NCBI RefSeq assembly: GCF_000230715.2
Contig: NC_019792.1
Location: 186,001-250,000 of the forward strand
Length of the DNA stretch: 64,000 nt
Direction of reading: 5' to 3'
DNA from: Natronobacterium gregoryi SP2
GTDB lineage: Archaea > Halobacteriota > Halobacteria > Halobacteriales > Natrialbaceae
Shown here: positions 52,442-59,441 of the stretch, piece after piece
How the letters are laid out: each line of letters begins with the position of its first letter
Numbering within the stretch: position 1 is the stretch's first letter
Made by a program: the position numbers and the translations under genes
The notes under the pieces: model-generated
Databases searched by the model: none
The model's input: only the letters and a program-made list of their open reading frames with translations
What the model was told of the DNA's origin: nothing

Positions 52442-52681
52442 ATGACAAAAGTAGATGTTCGGGACCTCCGAACGAACGAGACCGATGACCGAGGTCGAAT
52501 CTATCTCGGGACGGAGTATGCGAACAAGCGTGTGACCGTTGCCGTCGTCGAGGTAGAATCTGACCAGCCCGACGAAGACGAACTGGCTGCTGCGTACCGC
52601 GAGGCATCTGAGAGTGCGGAAGAGCTTGCAGAAGAGTGGGACGACGAATCGGACGAGGCGTGGGACGGGCTGGATAAATGA
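52442..52681 (+). CDS. antitoxin of a MazEF-like module
   Basis: This 79-residue acidic protein has a short beta N terminus (VDVRDLRTNETDDRGRIYLG, tolerant of an AbrB/SpoVT-like fold) and an acidic helix rich in Glu/Asp (ELAAAYREASESAEELAEEW) that would bind the toxin. It overlaps the toxin start by an ATGA junction. A TATA-like element lies at about 52410-52416. The AbrB-type assignment is inference from the partner and layout. Confidence 0.7.
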   Translation: MTKVDVRDLRTNETDDRGRIYLGTEYANKRVTVAVVEVESDQPDEDELAAAYREASESAEELAEEWDDESDEAWDGLDK

Positions 52682-53031
52682 GCGAAGACTCGGAACTTCG
52701 TCGCGGCGACGTCGTTATCGTTCGACTTGCTCCTGCGGAAGGGCACGAAATGAAGAAAACTCGCCCTGCGGTAGTCGTCCAGAACGATGTTGGGAATACA
52801 AATGCTAGTACGACTATCGTTGCCCCTGCGACGGGGACATATCGGGGCTATCCGTTCGAGATTCTCGTCGAAGCGGCGGAATCACCGTTCGAGAAAAATT
52901 CCTCGATTCGCCTCGATCAAATTCGTGTCATCTCCATCGAAAAGCGGATTCACTCGGTGCTTGGAAGCCTCGACACAGAGACGATGGAGACAGTGGACGA
53001 AGCGCTAAAACTGAGTCTCGGACTGGACTAA
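52678..53031 (+). CDS. MazF/PemK-family endoribonuclease toxin
   Basis: This 117-residue protein has the MazF fold pattern RRGDVVIVRLAPAEGHEMKKTRPAVVVQND, then STTIVAPATG, SSIRLDQIRVISIEKRI and the C-terminal helix. MazF enzymes cut mRNA at short sites. Together with the upstream acidic protein it forms a toxin-antitoxin pair immediately before the IS6-family element. The cleavage site cannot be inferred. Confidence 0.85.
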   Translation: MSEDSELRRGDVVIVRLAPAEGHEMKKTRPAVVVQNDVGNTNASTTIVAPATGTYRGYPFEILVEAAESPFEKNSSIRLDQIRVISIEKRIHSVLGSLDTETMETVDEALKLSLGLD

Positions 53032-53208
53032 CGTATCTGCTGTGATCAGTATAGCGAACCGCTGGAGGGCTCTTGCTACCATGATACGACTATTCTTTAC
53101 ACCAGAACTAACGGTTCTGTTTCAAGGAAACAATCAGTCTGTACGTGTAGTGTCCGCTGGCTCCAGTGATCGGTCCACCGCTCATATCCTTCGATACGAA
53201 CGGCACTG

Positions 53209-53466
53209 TCTAGTACTCGGCCAAGCGTCGACTGCTGCGTGAACCCAGACGACTGCATTCGGTTTCACTCATCCGTTCAGGCTTGCCAAAGCACTAGTGG
53301 CGGGCCAAGCCTGCACTGATGGGTCGAATCTGGCGGTGTGGCTCGATTCGACCCGTCAGTCGACGGTTGGGACGGTACTAGTGGCGGGCCAAGCCTGCAC
53401 TGATGAGTCGAACCCGGCCACGTGGGCCGGTTCGACTCGTCGGTCGACGGTTGGGACAGTACTAGT
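53209..53466. repeat. three tandem 84-bp ACTAGT-bounded units in IS left end
   Basis: Units start at 53209 (TCTAGT, diverged), 53293 (ACTAGT) and 53377 (ACTAGT), and a final ACTAGT is at 53461, all exactly 84 bases apart. Each has a hairpin at offset about 29-62: GGGTCGAATC with GATTCGACCC in the second unit; GAGTCGAACC with GGTTCGACTC in the third; GTGAACCC with GGTTTCAC in the first. Paired changes keep the stem. The last ACTAGT supplies the transposase stop codon. A similar array without transposase is at 3393-3603. Confidence 0.8.
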
Positions 53467-54148
53467 TCAGCACCTCCTCGGCTGGTGTTCGACCATCGAG
53501 TGCTTGATTCGGCCGATCGTGGTTATAATGATGTCTGAAGCGTCTCAGCCACCGTCTTGCGCTCGTTGGACTGCCCCGCCAGAAGGAGTGAAAGCGGTCG
53601 ATCTGCATTGAGGCGGTCTGAACCCACTTTTCGACGTGGTTTCGATCACTGTAGTTGAGCTGGCCGCTCAAGTCGTGGCGTGCAAGGGCAGTCAGATAGC
53701 CGCCAGCATCGACAAGAAACTCCGCATCGCCGATCTCGTGTTTCTCGATGAGACGGTGTAGGAACGCCGCCGCGGGGTCAGTCCCGCGGCGACTGAACAC
53801 GTCAATTTCGAGCAGGAGTTTCGATTCTGTATCGATCGTCGCGTACAGCCACTTTGTCTCGCCGTCGACCTCGATCTGTTTCTCGTCGACCGCGACCCGC
53901 GACGGCGCTGCCGTCGGCGGGTCGCTCTGTGCCTCCCAGAGTTTGTGCGTCCAGTTCCAGACCGCGCCGTGAGAACGGCCAATGCCGAGGAATTCGAGCA
54001 CTGCGACGACTTCTCGAACCGATAATCCCATCGAATGGAGACGCACCCCGAACACCCTGACGGGTGTCTGGGTGCGCTCGTTCTCCCAAACCTCATCACA
54101 ATCTACGTCTACGGTCTCTTTGAGCAGGTTGGCGAGTTGCATGAGCAC
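53462..54148 (-). CDS. IS6-family transposase
   Basis: This 228-residue DDE transposase resembles haloarchaeal IS6 proteins. An N-terminal HTH (GLSVREVVAVLEFLGIGRSHGAVWNW) is followed by the catalytic domain. The triad is Asp88 (VAVDEKQIEVDG), Asp147 (EFLVDAGGYL) and Glu173 (RNHVEKWVQTASMQIDRF). The end is RRWLRRFRHHYNHDRPNQALDGRTP. It looks intact. IS6 elements move by replicative transposition and make cointegrates or adjacent deletions. The stop codon TAG lies within the array's ACTAGT. Confidence 0.93.
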   Translation of the reverse strand: MLMQLANLLKETVDVDCDEVWENERTQTPVRVFGVRLHSMGLSVREVVAVLEFLGIGRSHGAVWNWTHKLWEAQSDPPTAAPSRVAVDEKQIEVDGETKWLYATIDTESKLLLEIDVFSRRGTDPAAAFLHRLIEKHEIGDAEFLVDAGGYLTALARHDLSGQLNYSDRNHVEKWVQTASMQIDRFHSFWRGSPTSARRWLRRFRHHYNHDRPNQALDGRTPAEEVLN

Positions 54149-54196
54149 TTCTCGCCACCACCTGCTCGTTCCTCAAACTCTCATCTAGACAGTGCC

Positions 54197-54481
54197 GTCC
54201 GGGACGAAATCCCCTGGATCATCGAAGAAGACGGCGAGACGCCGATCGTCCACACCGCGGACGACGAGTACGAACGCCGACTGCTCGAGAAACTGGCCGA
54301 GGAGGTCACGGAGTTTCAGGAGGACAAAGACATCGAGGAACTGGCCGACGTACTCGAGGTCGTCCACGCTATCCGGGCCCACGAGGGAATCTCGAGGGAG
54401 CGCCTCCAAGAACTCCGCTCCGAGAAAGCCCAGGAACGGGGACGGTTCGCGGAGCGGATCGTGCTCGAGCGAGTGGAGTAG
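54197..54481 (+). pseudogene. MazG/PRA-PH-like nucleotide pyrophosphohydrolase, 5' end removed by IS
   Basis: The first 94 codons after the IS end read VRDEIPWIIEEDGETPIVHT, LLEKLAEEVTEFQEDKDIEELADVLEVVHAIRA and on to FAERIVLERVE. This is the all-alpha NTP pyrophosphohydrolase (MazG/phosphoribosyl-ATP diphosphatase-like) pattern with the EExxE and ExxD metal motifs. Relatives begin with about M..YDKLVRD; here the IS inverted end occupies the place of MxxYDKL and the Val codon follows directly. The frame is open into the IS as far as an ATG at 54035, so a chimeric protein is possible. It could still fold because the metal site remains. Confidence 0.7.
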
Positions 54482-54543
54482 CGTAGTTCACTCGAGCCGA
54501 ACGATCGAACGGCTTTTGCGACGGCGGGCGGTACGACTCACCG

Positions 54544-55302
54544 ATGGACGTACTGATCGTCGGCGCGGGATCGATGGGGACGTGGTTCGGGCAGGCTATC
54601 GACGCACCCGTCACGTTCGCCGACGTCGACCCGGAGGCCGCGGTCGAAGCCGCCGACGTCGTCGGGGATGCCGATGTCACGGATCTCGAGGCTGACGATC
54701 GCTACGACGTCGTCTGTTTCGCGGTGCCGATGGCACACGTCACCGACGCGGTTGCCGCCCACGCGGATCGTGCCGAGCGAGCGGTCGTCGACGTTTCGGG
54801 CGTGATGGAACCAGCCGTCGAGGCGATGCGGGAACACGCTCCCGAACGCGAGCGAGTGAGTCTCCACCCGTTGTTTGCCCCCGAGCGTGCTCCCGGTTCG
54901 ATCGCGGTCGTTCGCGACCGCGAGGGGCCAGTAACGGAGGCGTTGCTCGCGGACCTCGAGATGGGGGGCAACGACCGCCACGAGACGACGGCGGCCGAGC
55001 ACGACAAGGCGATGGAGACGGTCCAGGCGACGACCCACGCAGCCGTCCTCGCGTTTGCGCTGGCGGCGGAGTCGGAATCGATCCCCGGGGGGTTCGAAAC
55101 GCCGATTTACGAGCAGATGAAGACACTCGCCGAACAGATGACCGAGGGGACGCCGCGAGTCTACGCCGACATCCAGGACGCCTTCGACGGTGCGGACGTC
55201 GTCGCGGAGGCAGCACGTCGAATCGCGGCCGCCGACGGCGACGAGTTCGAGCGACTGTACCGAGACGCAGCGGCCCAATGGCAAGAGGGTGATCACGAAT
55301 GA
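54544..55302 (+). CDS. tyrA: prephenate/arogenate dehydrogenase family protein
   Basis: This 252-residue NAD(P)-dependent dehydrogenase belongs to tyrosine biosynthesis. An N-terminal Rossmann motif VLIVGAGSMGTWFG, VVCFAVPMAHVTDAV and VVDVSGVMEPAVEAM are followed by SLHPLFAPERAPGS (His of the active site) and a C-terminal helical dimer domain. It overlaps the next gene by four bases. Enzyme versus arogenate preference cannot be told. Confidence 0.88.
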   Translation: MDVLIVGAGSMGTWFGQAIDAPVTFADVDPEAAVEAADVVGDADVTDLEADDRYDVVCFAVPMAHVTDAVAAHADRAERAVVDVSGVMEPAVEAMREHAPERERVSLHPLFAPERAPGSIAVVRDREGPVTEALLADLEMGGNDRHETTAAEHDKAMETVQATTHAAVLAFALAAESESIPGGFETPIYEQMKTLAEQMTEGTPRVYADIQDAFDGADVVAEAARRIAAADGDEFERLYRDAAAQWQEGDHE

Positions 55303-56774
55303 GCGACCAGCGTGAGGCGATCCGATCGAACGCGAAGTACCTGCGGAACGTCCGACCGATCGACCCCGAGGAGATCTGCGAGTACGTCGAGGGGACACCT
55401 CATCCCGCGGTCGTTCGCCAGCACCTCCGCGAAGACGCGCCCGTCCTCGGACTGATCGAACGCGATGACGGGAGCTTCGTTCCCGTCGAGGACGACCCCG
55501 TCGGGCCAAACCAGCGACCGGTCACCGAGTTCCCCGCCGAGTACGGAAACGCACTCGAGGAGTTGCTGGTCGACCGCTACGGTGTCGACTGGCACGAAGA
55601 CGCCGCAGGGAACCTGCTACGGTCGACGATCCGTCGGTTCAAGGACCGCTACCTCGAGGGCCGCCACGTCGAGTACGACGAGGACGTCGCGTCGGGCTAT
55701 GCGATCTACCACCTGCCGGGGTATTACGCGGCGATCCAGTACGCACTCGACGATCTGGCCGAGCGCGGGTTGCTCGGACGGAACCTGCGGGTGCTCGACG
55801 TCGGGGCCGGCGTCGGCGGGCCCGCGCTGGGTCTCTCTGACTACCTCCCTGACGACGCCTTACTCGAGTACCACGCGATCGAACCGAGCGCGGCCGCGGA
55901 TGTCCTCGAGAAACTGCTCGCGGAGACGGGCCGGAACGTACACACGACGGTCCACCGGGAGACTGCCGAGGCGTTCGACCCCAGTTCCGTCGCCGACGAC
56001 TCGTTCGATCCGAGCGACGCCGACGACGGCTTCGACCTCGTGCTCGCCTGTAACGTCCTGAGCGAACTGGAAGACCCCGAGGCCGTCCTGCAGACGTATC
56101 TCGAGACGCTCGCACCCGACGGCACCCTGCTCGCGATGGCACCCGCAGACAGGAACACGAGCATCCAGTTGCGCGACCTCGAGCGGGCTGTCGAGGACGA
56201 ACGCCGCCACGACGGGACGGACGAAGAAGTTACCGTCTACAGCCCTGCTGTCAGGCTCTGGCCGAACGAACGGCCGTCCGATCGGGGCTGGTCGTTCGAC
56301 GTTCGACCCGACCTCGAGGTGCCGTCGTTCCAGCGCAACCTCGAGGACGCCGCAGACGTTTCGGACCGCGAGTTCGTCAACGTCGACGTCCAGTTTTCCT
56401 ACTCGCTGTTGCGCGTCGACGGCCGGCGTCGGATCGATTTCTCGCTCGAGACCGAAGACTGGGCGAAGATGGCCGAGATGGATCGCCACGTGACGAATCG
56501 GATCGACATCGTCGCGGCGAAACTGAGCCGATCGCTGAGCGAAGACGACGCCGGTCGTTCGGGGTCGAATCCGCTGTTCAAGATCAGCGACGGCAGCGAG
56601 TCGATCGATCACTACGCCGTCGTGACTACGGAGACGGCACTCAACCGGCCGTTGTTCGAGGCCGATTACGGCGACGTCTGCTCGTTCGAGCGAATTCTCG
56701 CGCTCTGGAACGGCGACGAAGAGGCGTACAATCTGGTCGTCGACGAAGAGACGATCGTCGACCGGATCACCTGA
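55299..56774 (+). CDS. Rsm22-like SAM-dependent methyltransferase
   Basis: This 491-residue protein has a helical N-terminal part. The class I methyltransferase core then has the SAM motif LRVLDVGAGVGGPALGLSDYL, an acidic EYHAIEPSAAA and motif IV LVLACNVLSELEDPEAVLQTYLETLAPDGTLLAMAP. The C-terminal third is unassigned. It resembles the Rsm22 group of mitoribosome-associated methyltransferases, but the Cys set often seen in those proteins is not obvious. Probably cotranscribed with tyrA (ATGA overlap). Confidence 0.7.
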   Translation: MSDQREAIRSNAKYLRNVRPIDPEEICEYVEGTPHPAVVRQHLREDAPVLGLIERDDGSFVPVEDDPVGPNQRPVTEFPAEYGNALEELLVDRYGVDWHEDAAGNLLRSTIRRFKDRYLEGRHVEYDEDVASGYAIYHLPGYYAAIQYALDDLAERGLLGRNLRVLDVGAGVGGPALGLSDYLPDDALLEYHAIEPSAAADVLEKLLAETGRNVHTTVHRETAEAFDPSSVADDSFDPSDADDGFDLVLACNVLSELEDPEAVLQTYLETLAPDGTLLAMAPADRNTSIQLRDLERAVEDERRHDGTDEEVTVYSPAVRLWPNERPSDRGWSFDVRPDLEVPSFQRNLEDAADVSDREFVNVDVQFSYSLLRVDGRRRIDFSLETEDWAKMAEMDRHVTNRIDIVAAKLSRSLSEDDAGRSGSNPLFKISDGSESIDHYAVVTTETALNRPLFEADYGDVCSFERILALWNGDEEAYNLVVDEETIVDRIT

Positions 56775-56838
56775 CCGACGGCGAAGTCGAGAGACGTGGA
56801 AGCGGTGTTCTTTTCGCACCGGCGGCCGACGATCCGGT

Positions 56839-57657
56839 ATGAGCGACTCCCTCGAGATCCTGTTGACCAACGACGACGGGATCGACAGCACCGGTATCCG
56901 GGCGCTGTACGACGCGCTCTCCGAGCGCGCTGACGTGACCGTCGTCGCTCCTGCGAACGACCAGAGTGCGTGTGGTCGCTCGATCTCACACGAGGTCGAC
57001 GTCTACGAGCACGAACTCGGCTACGCGCTCGACGGGACGCCCGCCGATTGCGTCGTCGCGGGACTGTCCGCGCTCACGCCGGAGACGGTGCCGGACCTGG
57101 TCGTCGCTGGCTGTAACGAGGGAGCGAACCTCGGCGAGTACGTCCTCGGGCGGTCTGGAACGATCAGCGCTGCCGTCGAAGCCGCCTTCTTCGACGTGCC
57201 TGCGATTGCGACATCGATGTACGTCCCCGTCGGCGACATCTCGTTCCAGGATGTCACACTCGAGGCCGACGATTTTGCAGAAGCGACTCGCGTAACGACG
57301 TTCCTCGCGGAACACGCACTCGAGGCCGGCGTCTTCGAGCACGCCGCGTACCTCAACGTCAACGTGCCGATCGCAGACGGTGAGCCAGCGCCGATCGAGA
57401 TCACTCGTCCATCGAAACGCTACGAGATGGACGCCGAACGCGACGGCGATCGGATTCGTCTCAAGGATCGAGTCTGGGAGTCGATGGATCCCGAGGCGAT
57501 CCCCGATCCCGAGGGAACCGACCGTCGCGCCGTCACCGAAGGTCGGAGCAGCGTCTCACCGCTGACCGCCCCCCACTCGACGAACCACCACGAACTGCTC
57601 GCAGAACTCGTCACGCAGTACCACGCCAAGATCGGGATCGGCGAACCAGACAGTTGA
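56839..57657 (+). CDS. surE: 5'/3'-nucleotidase SurE
   Basis: This 272-residue survival protein E is a metal-dependent nucleotide monophosphatase. Metal site and family motifs are LLTNDDGIDSTGIRALYDAL, APANDQSACGRSIS and VVAGCNEGANLGEYVLGRSGTISAAVEAAF, where GxNxGxNLG-type reads GCNEGANLG. An SALT-like middle and C-terminal part follow. Substrate breadth is typical of the family. Starts MSDSLEILLTN. Confidence 0.92.
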   Translation: MSDSLEILLTNDDGIDSTGIRALYDALSERADVTVVAPANDQSACGRSISHEVDVYEHELGYALDGTPADCVVAGLSALTPETVPDLVVAGCNEGANLGEYVLGRSGTISAAVEAAFFDVPAIATSMYVPVGDISFQDVTLEADDFAEATRVTTFLAEHALEAGVFEHAAYLNVNVPIADGEPAPIEITRPSKRYEMDAERDGDRIRLKDRVWESMDPEAIPDPEGTDRRAVTEGRSSVSPLTAPHSTNHHELLAELVTQYHAKIGIGEPDS

Positions 57658-57728
57658 CGCCTCGGGTGACTTTCAGAATTCGGTGGCGATCCCGGGTGAT
57701 TTGTACCCTGGTGACGAACAGTCTCTCT

Positions 57729-57959
57729 ATGGTAACGGTCGAGATCGAGTACTGCGTTCCCTGTGGCTTCCTCTCGCGTGCACAGGACGTCCAGCATGCC
57801 CTCCTGTCGACGTTCGGTGAGGAACTCGAGGCAGTCACGCTGCGAACGGGAACGGATGGTGTGTTCGTCGTCCGGGTCGGCGACGAGGTAGTCTTCGACA
57901 AGGCAGAAGACGAGTTCGATGTCGATGGGATCGTCCGACAGGTTCGAACGCATCTGTAG
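57729..57959 (+). CDS. SelT/SelW/SelH (Rdx) family thioredoxin-like protein
   Basis: This 76-residue protein has the Rdx pattern VTVEIEYCVPCGFLSRAQDV with CxxC redox centre, then a Glu/Leu-rich helix and VVRVGDEVVFDKAEDEFDV. Members are selenoprotein-W-like redox proteins of unknown partner; here Cys replaces selenocysteine. The ATG at 57729 is chosen because the longer frame runs through the surE end. Confidence 0.82.
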   Translation: MVTVEIEYCVPCGFLSRAQDVQHALLSTFGEELEAVTLRTGTDGVFVVRVGDEVVFDKAEDEFDVDGIVRQVRTHL

Positions 57960-58201
57960 CGTTTGTGCCCGAAATCGCGTGTCAGGTCCCACCGATCGGC
58001 TTGCACGTCGCAGGGCCGATTCCCTTCGGCACGGGAGGCCGTATCGGCATCGATCGACGTTGTCGGTACGCTGGATGCGATACAAATATATGTGCGATGA
58101 AATCGAAACGAAAGATAACTGCGTGCTCGCGGATCGACGGTCGAACCGTCGTCTGTGACAGCGCTATCGTCACCGTTCATGCAAACGAAACGTAGCCAAC
58201 C

Positions 58202-58597
58202 ATGGTACTGAACTCACTCTGGACTCGTCTCTCGTCTCTCTTGTCAGGGGGGTCGACCGACGATTCGTCGGCCGACGAGTCCGCGACGACGGAAGAATCG
58301 GACGCCGAACAGCGAACAGACGAGACGTTGAGCTACGCCGAAGAGATCGAGTACGGCGTCGACGAACGGGCCCTCCCCGACGAGGACAAGGTTCTCAGGC
58401 TGCTTGTCAACCGCGGCGGTCGGGTCAACCAGGAGACTGTCCGGGAAGAGACTGGCTGGTCGGAGGAACGACTGGCCGACGTCATCAGCCGCATGGAAGA
58501 CGATGACCAGATCAGCGCGATCACGGTCGGTCGAAAAGAGGTCATCTGTCGGCGCGGGTTCGAACCCAAAGGGTATCGGTCACATATAAACGAGTAG
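58202..58597 (+). CDS. winged-helix DNA-binding protein with acidic N terminus
   Basis: This 131-residue protein has an N-terminal hydrophobic stretch (MVLNSLWTRLSSLLSG) and an acidic Ser/Asp/Glu linker (about 20-45). A C-terminal winged helix at about 60-125 follows (DEDKVLRLLVNRGGRVNQETVREETGWSEERLADVISRMEDD, wing VGRKEVICRRG). It resembles archaeal DUF7343-type MarR-like regulators, possibly membrane associated. Target unknown. Confidence 0.7.
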   Translation: MVLNSLWTRLSSLLSGGSTDDSSADESATTEESDAEQRTDETLSYAEEIEYGVDERALPDEDKVLRLLVNRGGRVNQETVREETGWSEERLADVISRMEDDDQISAITVGRKEVICRRGFEPKGYRSHINE

Positions 58598-58669
58598 CCC
58601 GAGTGAGTTTGCGGTCCGGCCGCGTATGAAGGCCGAATTTCCTTCCCTCTGGTGGACTTTATCTCGTCC

Positions 58670-58816
58670 ATGCTAGAACTTGCACTGCTGTTTTTCGTCA
58701 TCGCGATCGTTGCCGGCGCGCTCGGCGCGACCGGCGTCGCCGGACTCACGATGAGCATCGCCAAGTGGCTCGTGTTGCTGTTTCTCGTGCTCGCCGTGCT
58801 ATCGCTCCTGCTGTAG
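58670..58816 (+). CDS. DUF1328-like small membrane protein
   Basis: This 48-residue protein ([19 protein letters not shown], then a Gly-rich turn and [17 protein letters not shown]) shows the two-helix pattern of the YtjA/DUF1328 family. Role unknown, probably a small envelope protein. It is too short for routine gene calling but the frame is complete from ATG to TAG. Confidence 0.75.
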   Translation: MLELALLFFVIAIVAGALGATGVAGLTMSIAKWLVLLFLVLAVLSLLL

Positions 58817-58929
58817 TCACGAGACCGCTCGCCGAGTGGCGACAGGCACCTCGTTTTCGGCCGACTCGAGCGAGCCGACCCGACGGCACCGCCGGGGTCG
58901 GCGACGGACGGAAGGTGTGCCGGTAAACT

Positions 58930-59100
58930 GTCTCGCTCGTCTGGGTTGCCGTCCCGATGTTCCGGTGCAATCGACCCGAAGCGGTTACACCGGAACTGAT
59001 CGGCCAGACACCGTCTCGTACGGATTGCTGTAAGTCATCGACGGTGCAACCGCGCTCAATCTTGCGGTTGCACCGGTAAATCGTTACAGCAACCCGTCTC
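58930..59100. repeat. pair of palindromic intergenic repeats
   Basis: A degenerate copy (about 58930-59016; stem TTCCGGTGCAATCG with CGGTTACACCGGAA) is followed directly by a good copy at 59017-59100. The good copy has ends ACGGATTGCTGTAA and TTACAGCAACCCGT and the perfect inner stem CGGTGCAACCGC with GCGGTTGCACCG. Together they fill most of the 339-base gap between the DUF1328-like gene and the gene at 59156. Confidence 0.75.
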
Positions 59101-59155
59101 AGAAACTGACCCTAGCCGCTCTAAATTTATCTCGGGCGGTGGCGAACAGGCAACT

Positions 59156-59440
59156 ATGACGAACGGGACGGCAGAGACGACTCGCGTCTGGCTGGTCGAA
59201 CGCACCTACTCGGACGACGAGCAGAACCTGATCGTGCTCACGTACGCGACGACCGACGGAAGCCAGTACTTCCGGAAGGAACGGGCGCTGACATCCTGCT
59301 CCGACGCCCGGGAGACGACCGCAGCGGTCGCAGCCGAGCCATCCAACCTCGGCTCGATTGACGATCCCGAACTGGAAACACAGTACGCCGCCGAGGCGAC
59401 GCGAATGGCGAAACAGTACGACACGGACGACACGATCTAA
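59156..59440 (+). CDS. small hypothetical protein
   Basis: This 94-residue soluble protein (RVWLVERTYSDDEQNLIVLTYATTDGSQYFRKERAL and a polar C-terminal helix) belongs to a family I cannot name, but codon use and an upstream TATA element (AAATTTATC, about 59125-59133) placed for a leaderless transcript support it. Convergent with valS, stops one base apart. Confidence 0.6.
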   Translation: MTNGTAETTRVWLVERTYSDDEQNLIVLTYATTDGSQYFRKERALTSCSDARETTAAVAAEPSNLGSIDDPELETQYAAEATRMAKQYDTDDTI

Positions 59441-59441
59441 C

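Larger units (their letters stand above)
53202..54196. mobile_element. IS6-family insertion sequence with expanded left end
   Basis: The element runs between inverted ends GGCACTGTCTAGT (53202-53214) and TCTAGACAGTGCC (54184-54196), with one transposase on the minus strand. Its size is about 995 bp, longer than usual because three 84-base tandem units lie between the left end and the transposase stop. The flanking eight bases (ATACGAAC and GTCCGGGA) do not match, so no target duplication is left; a rearrangement or adjacent deletion after insertion is likely. The right end lies inside a MazG-like gene. Confidence 0.75.

Noticed and set aside
53209-53466. CRISPR array
   Set aside because: The units are full-length near-copies without variable spacers, no cas genes are present, and only three to four copies occur.
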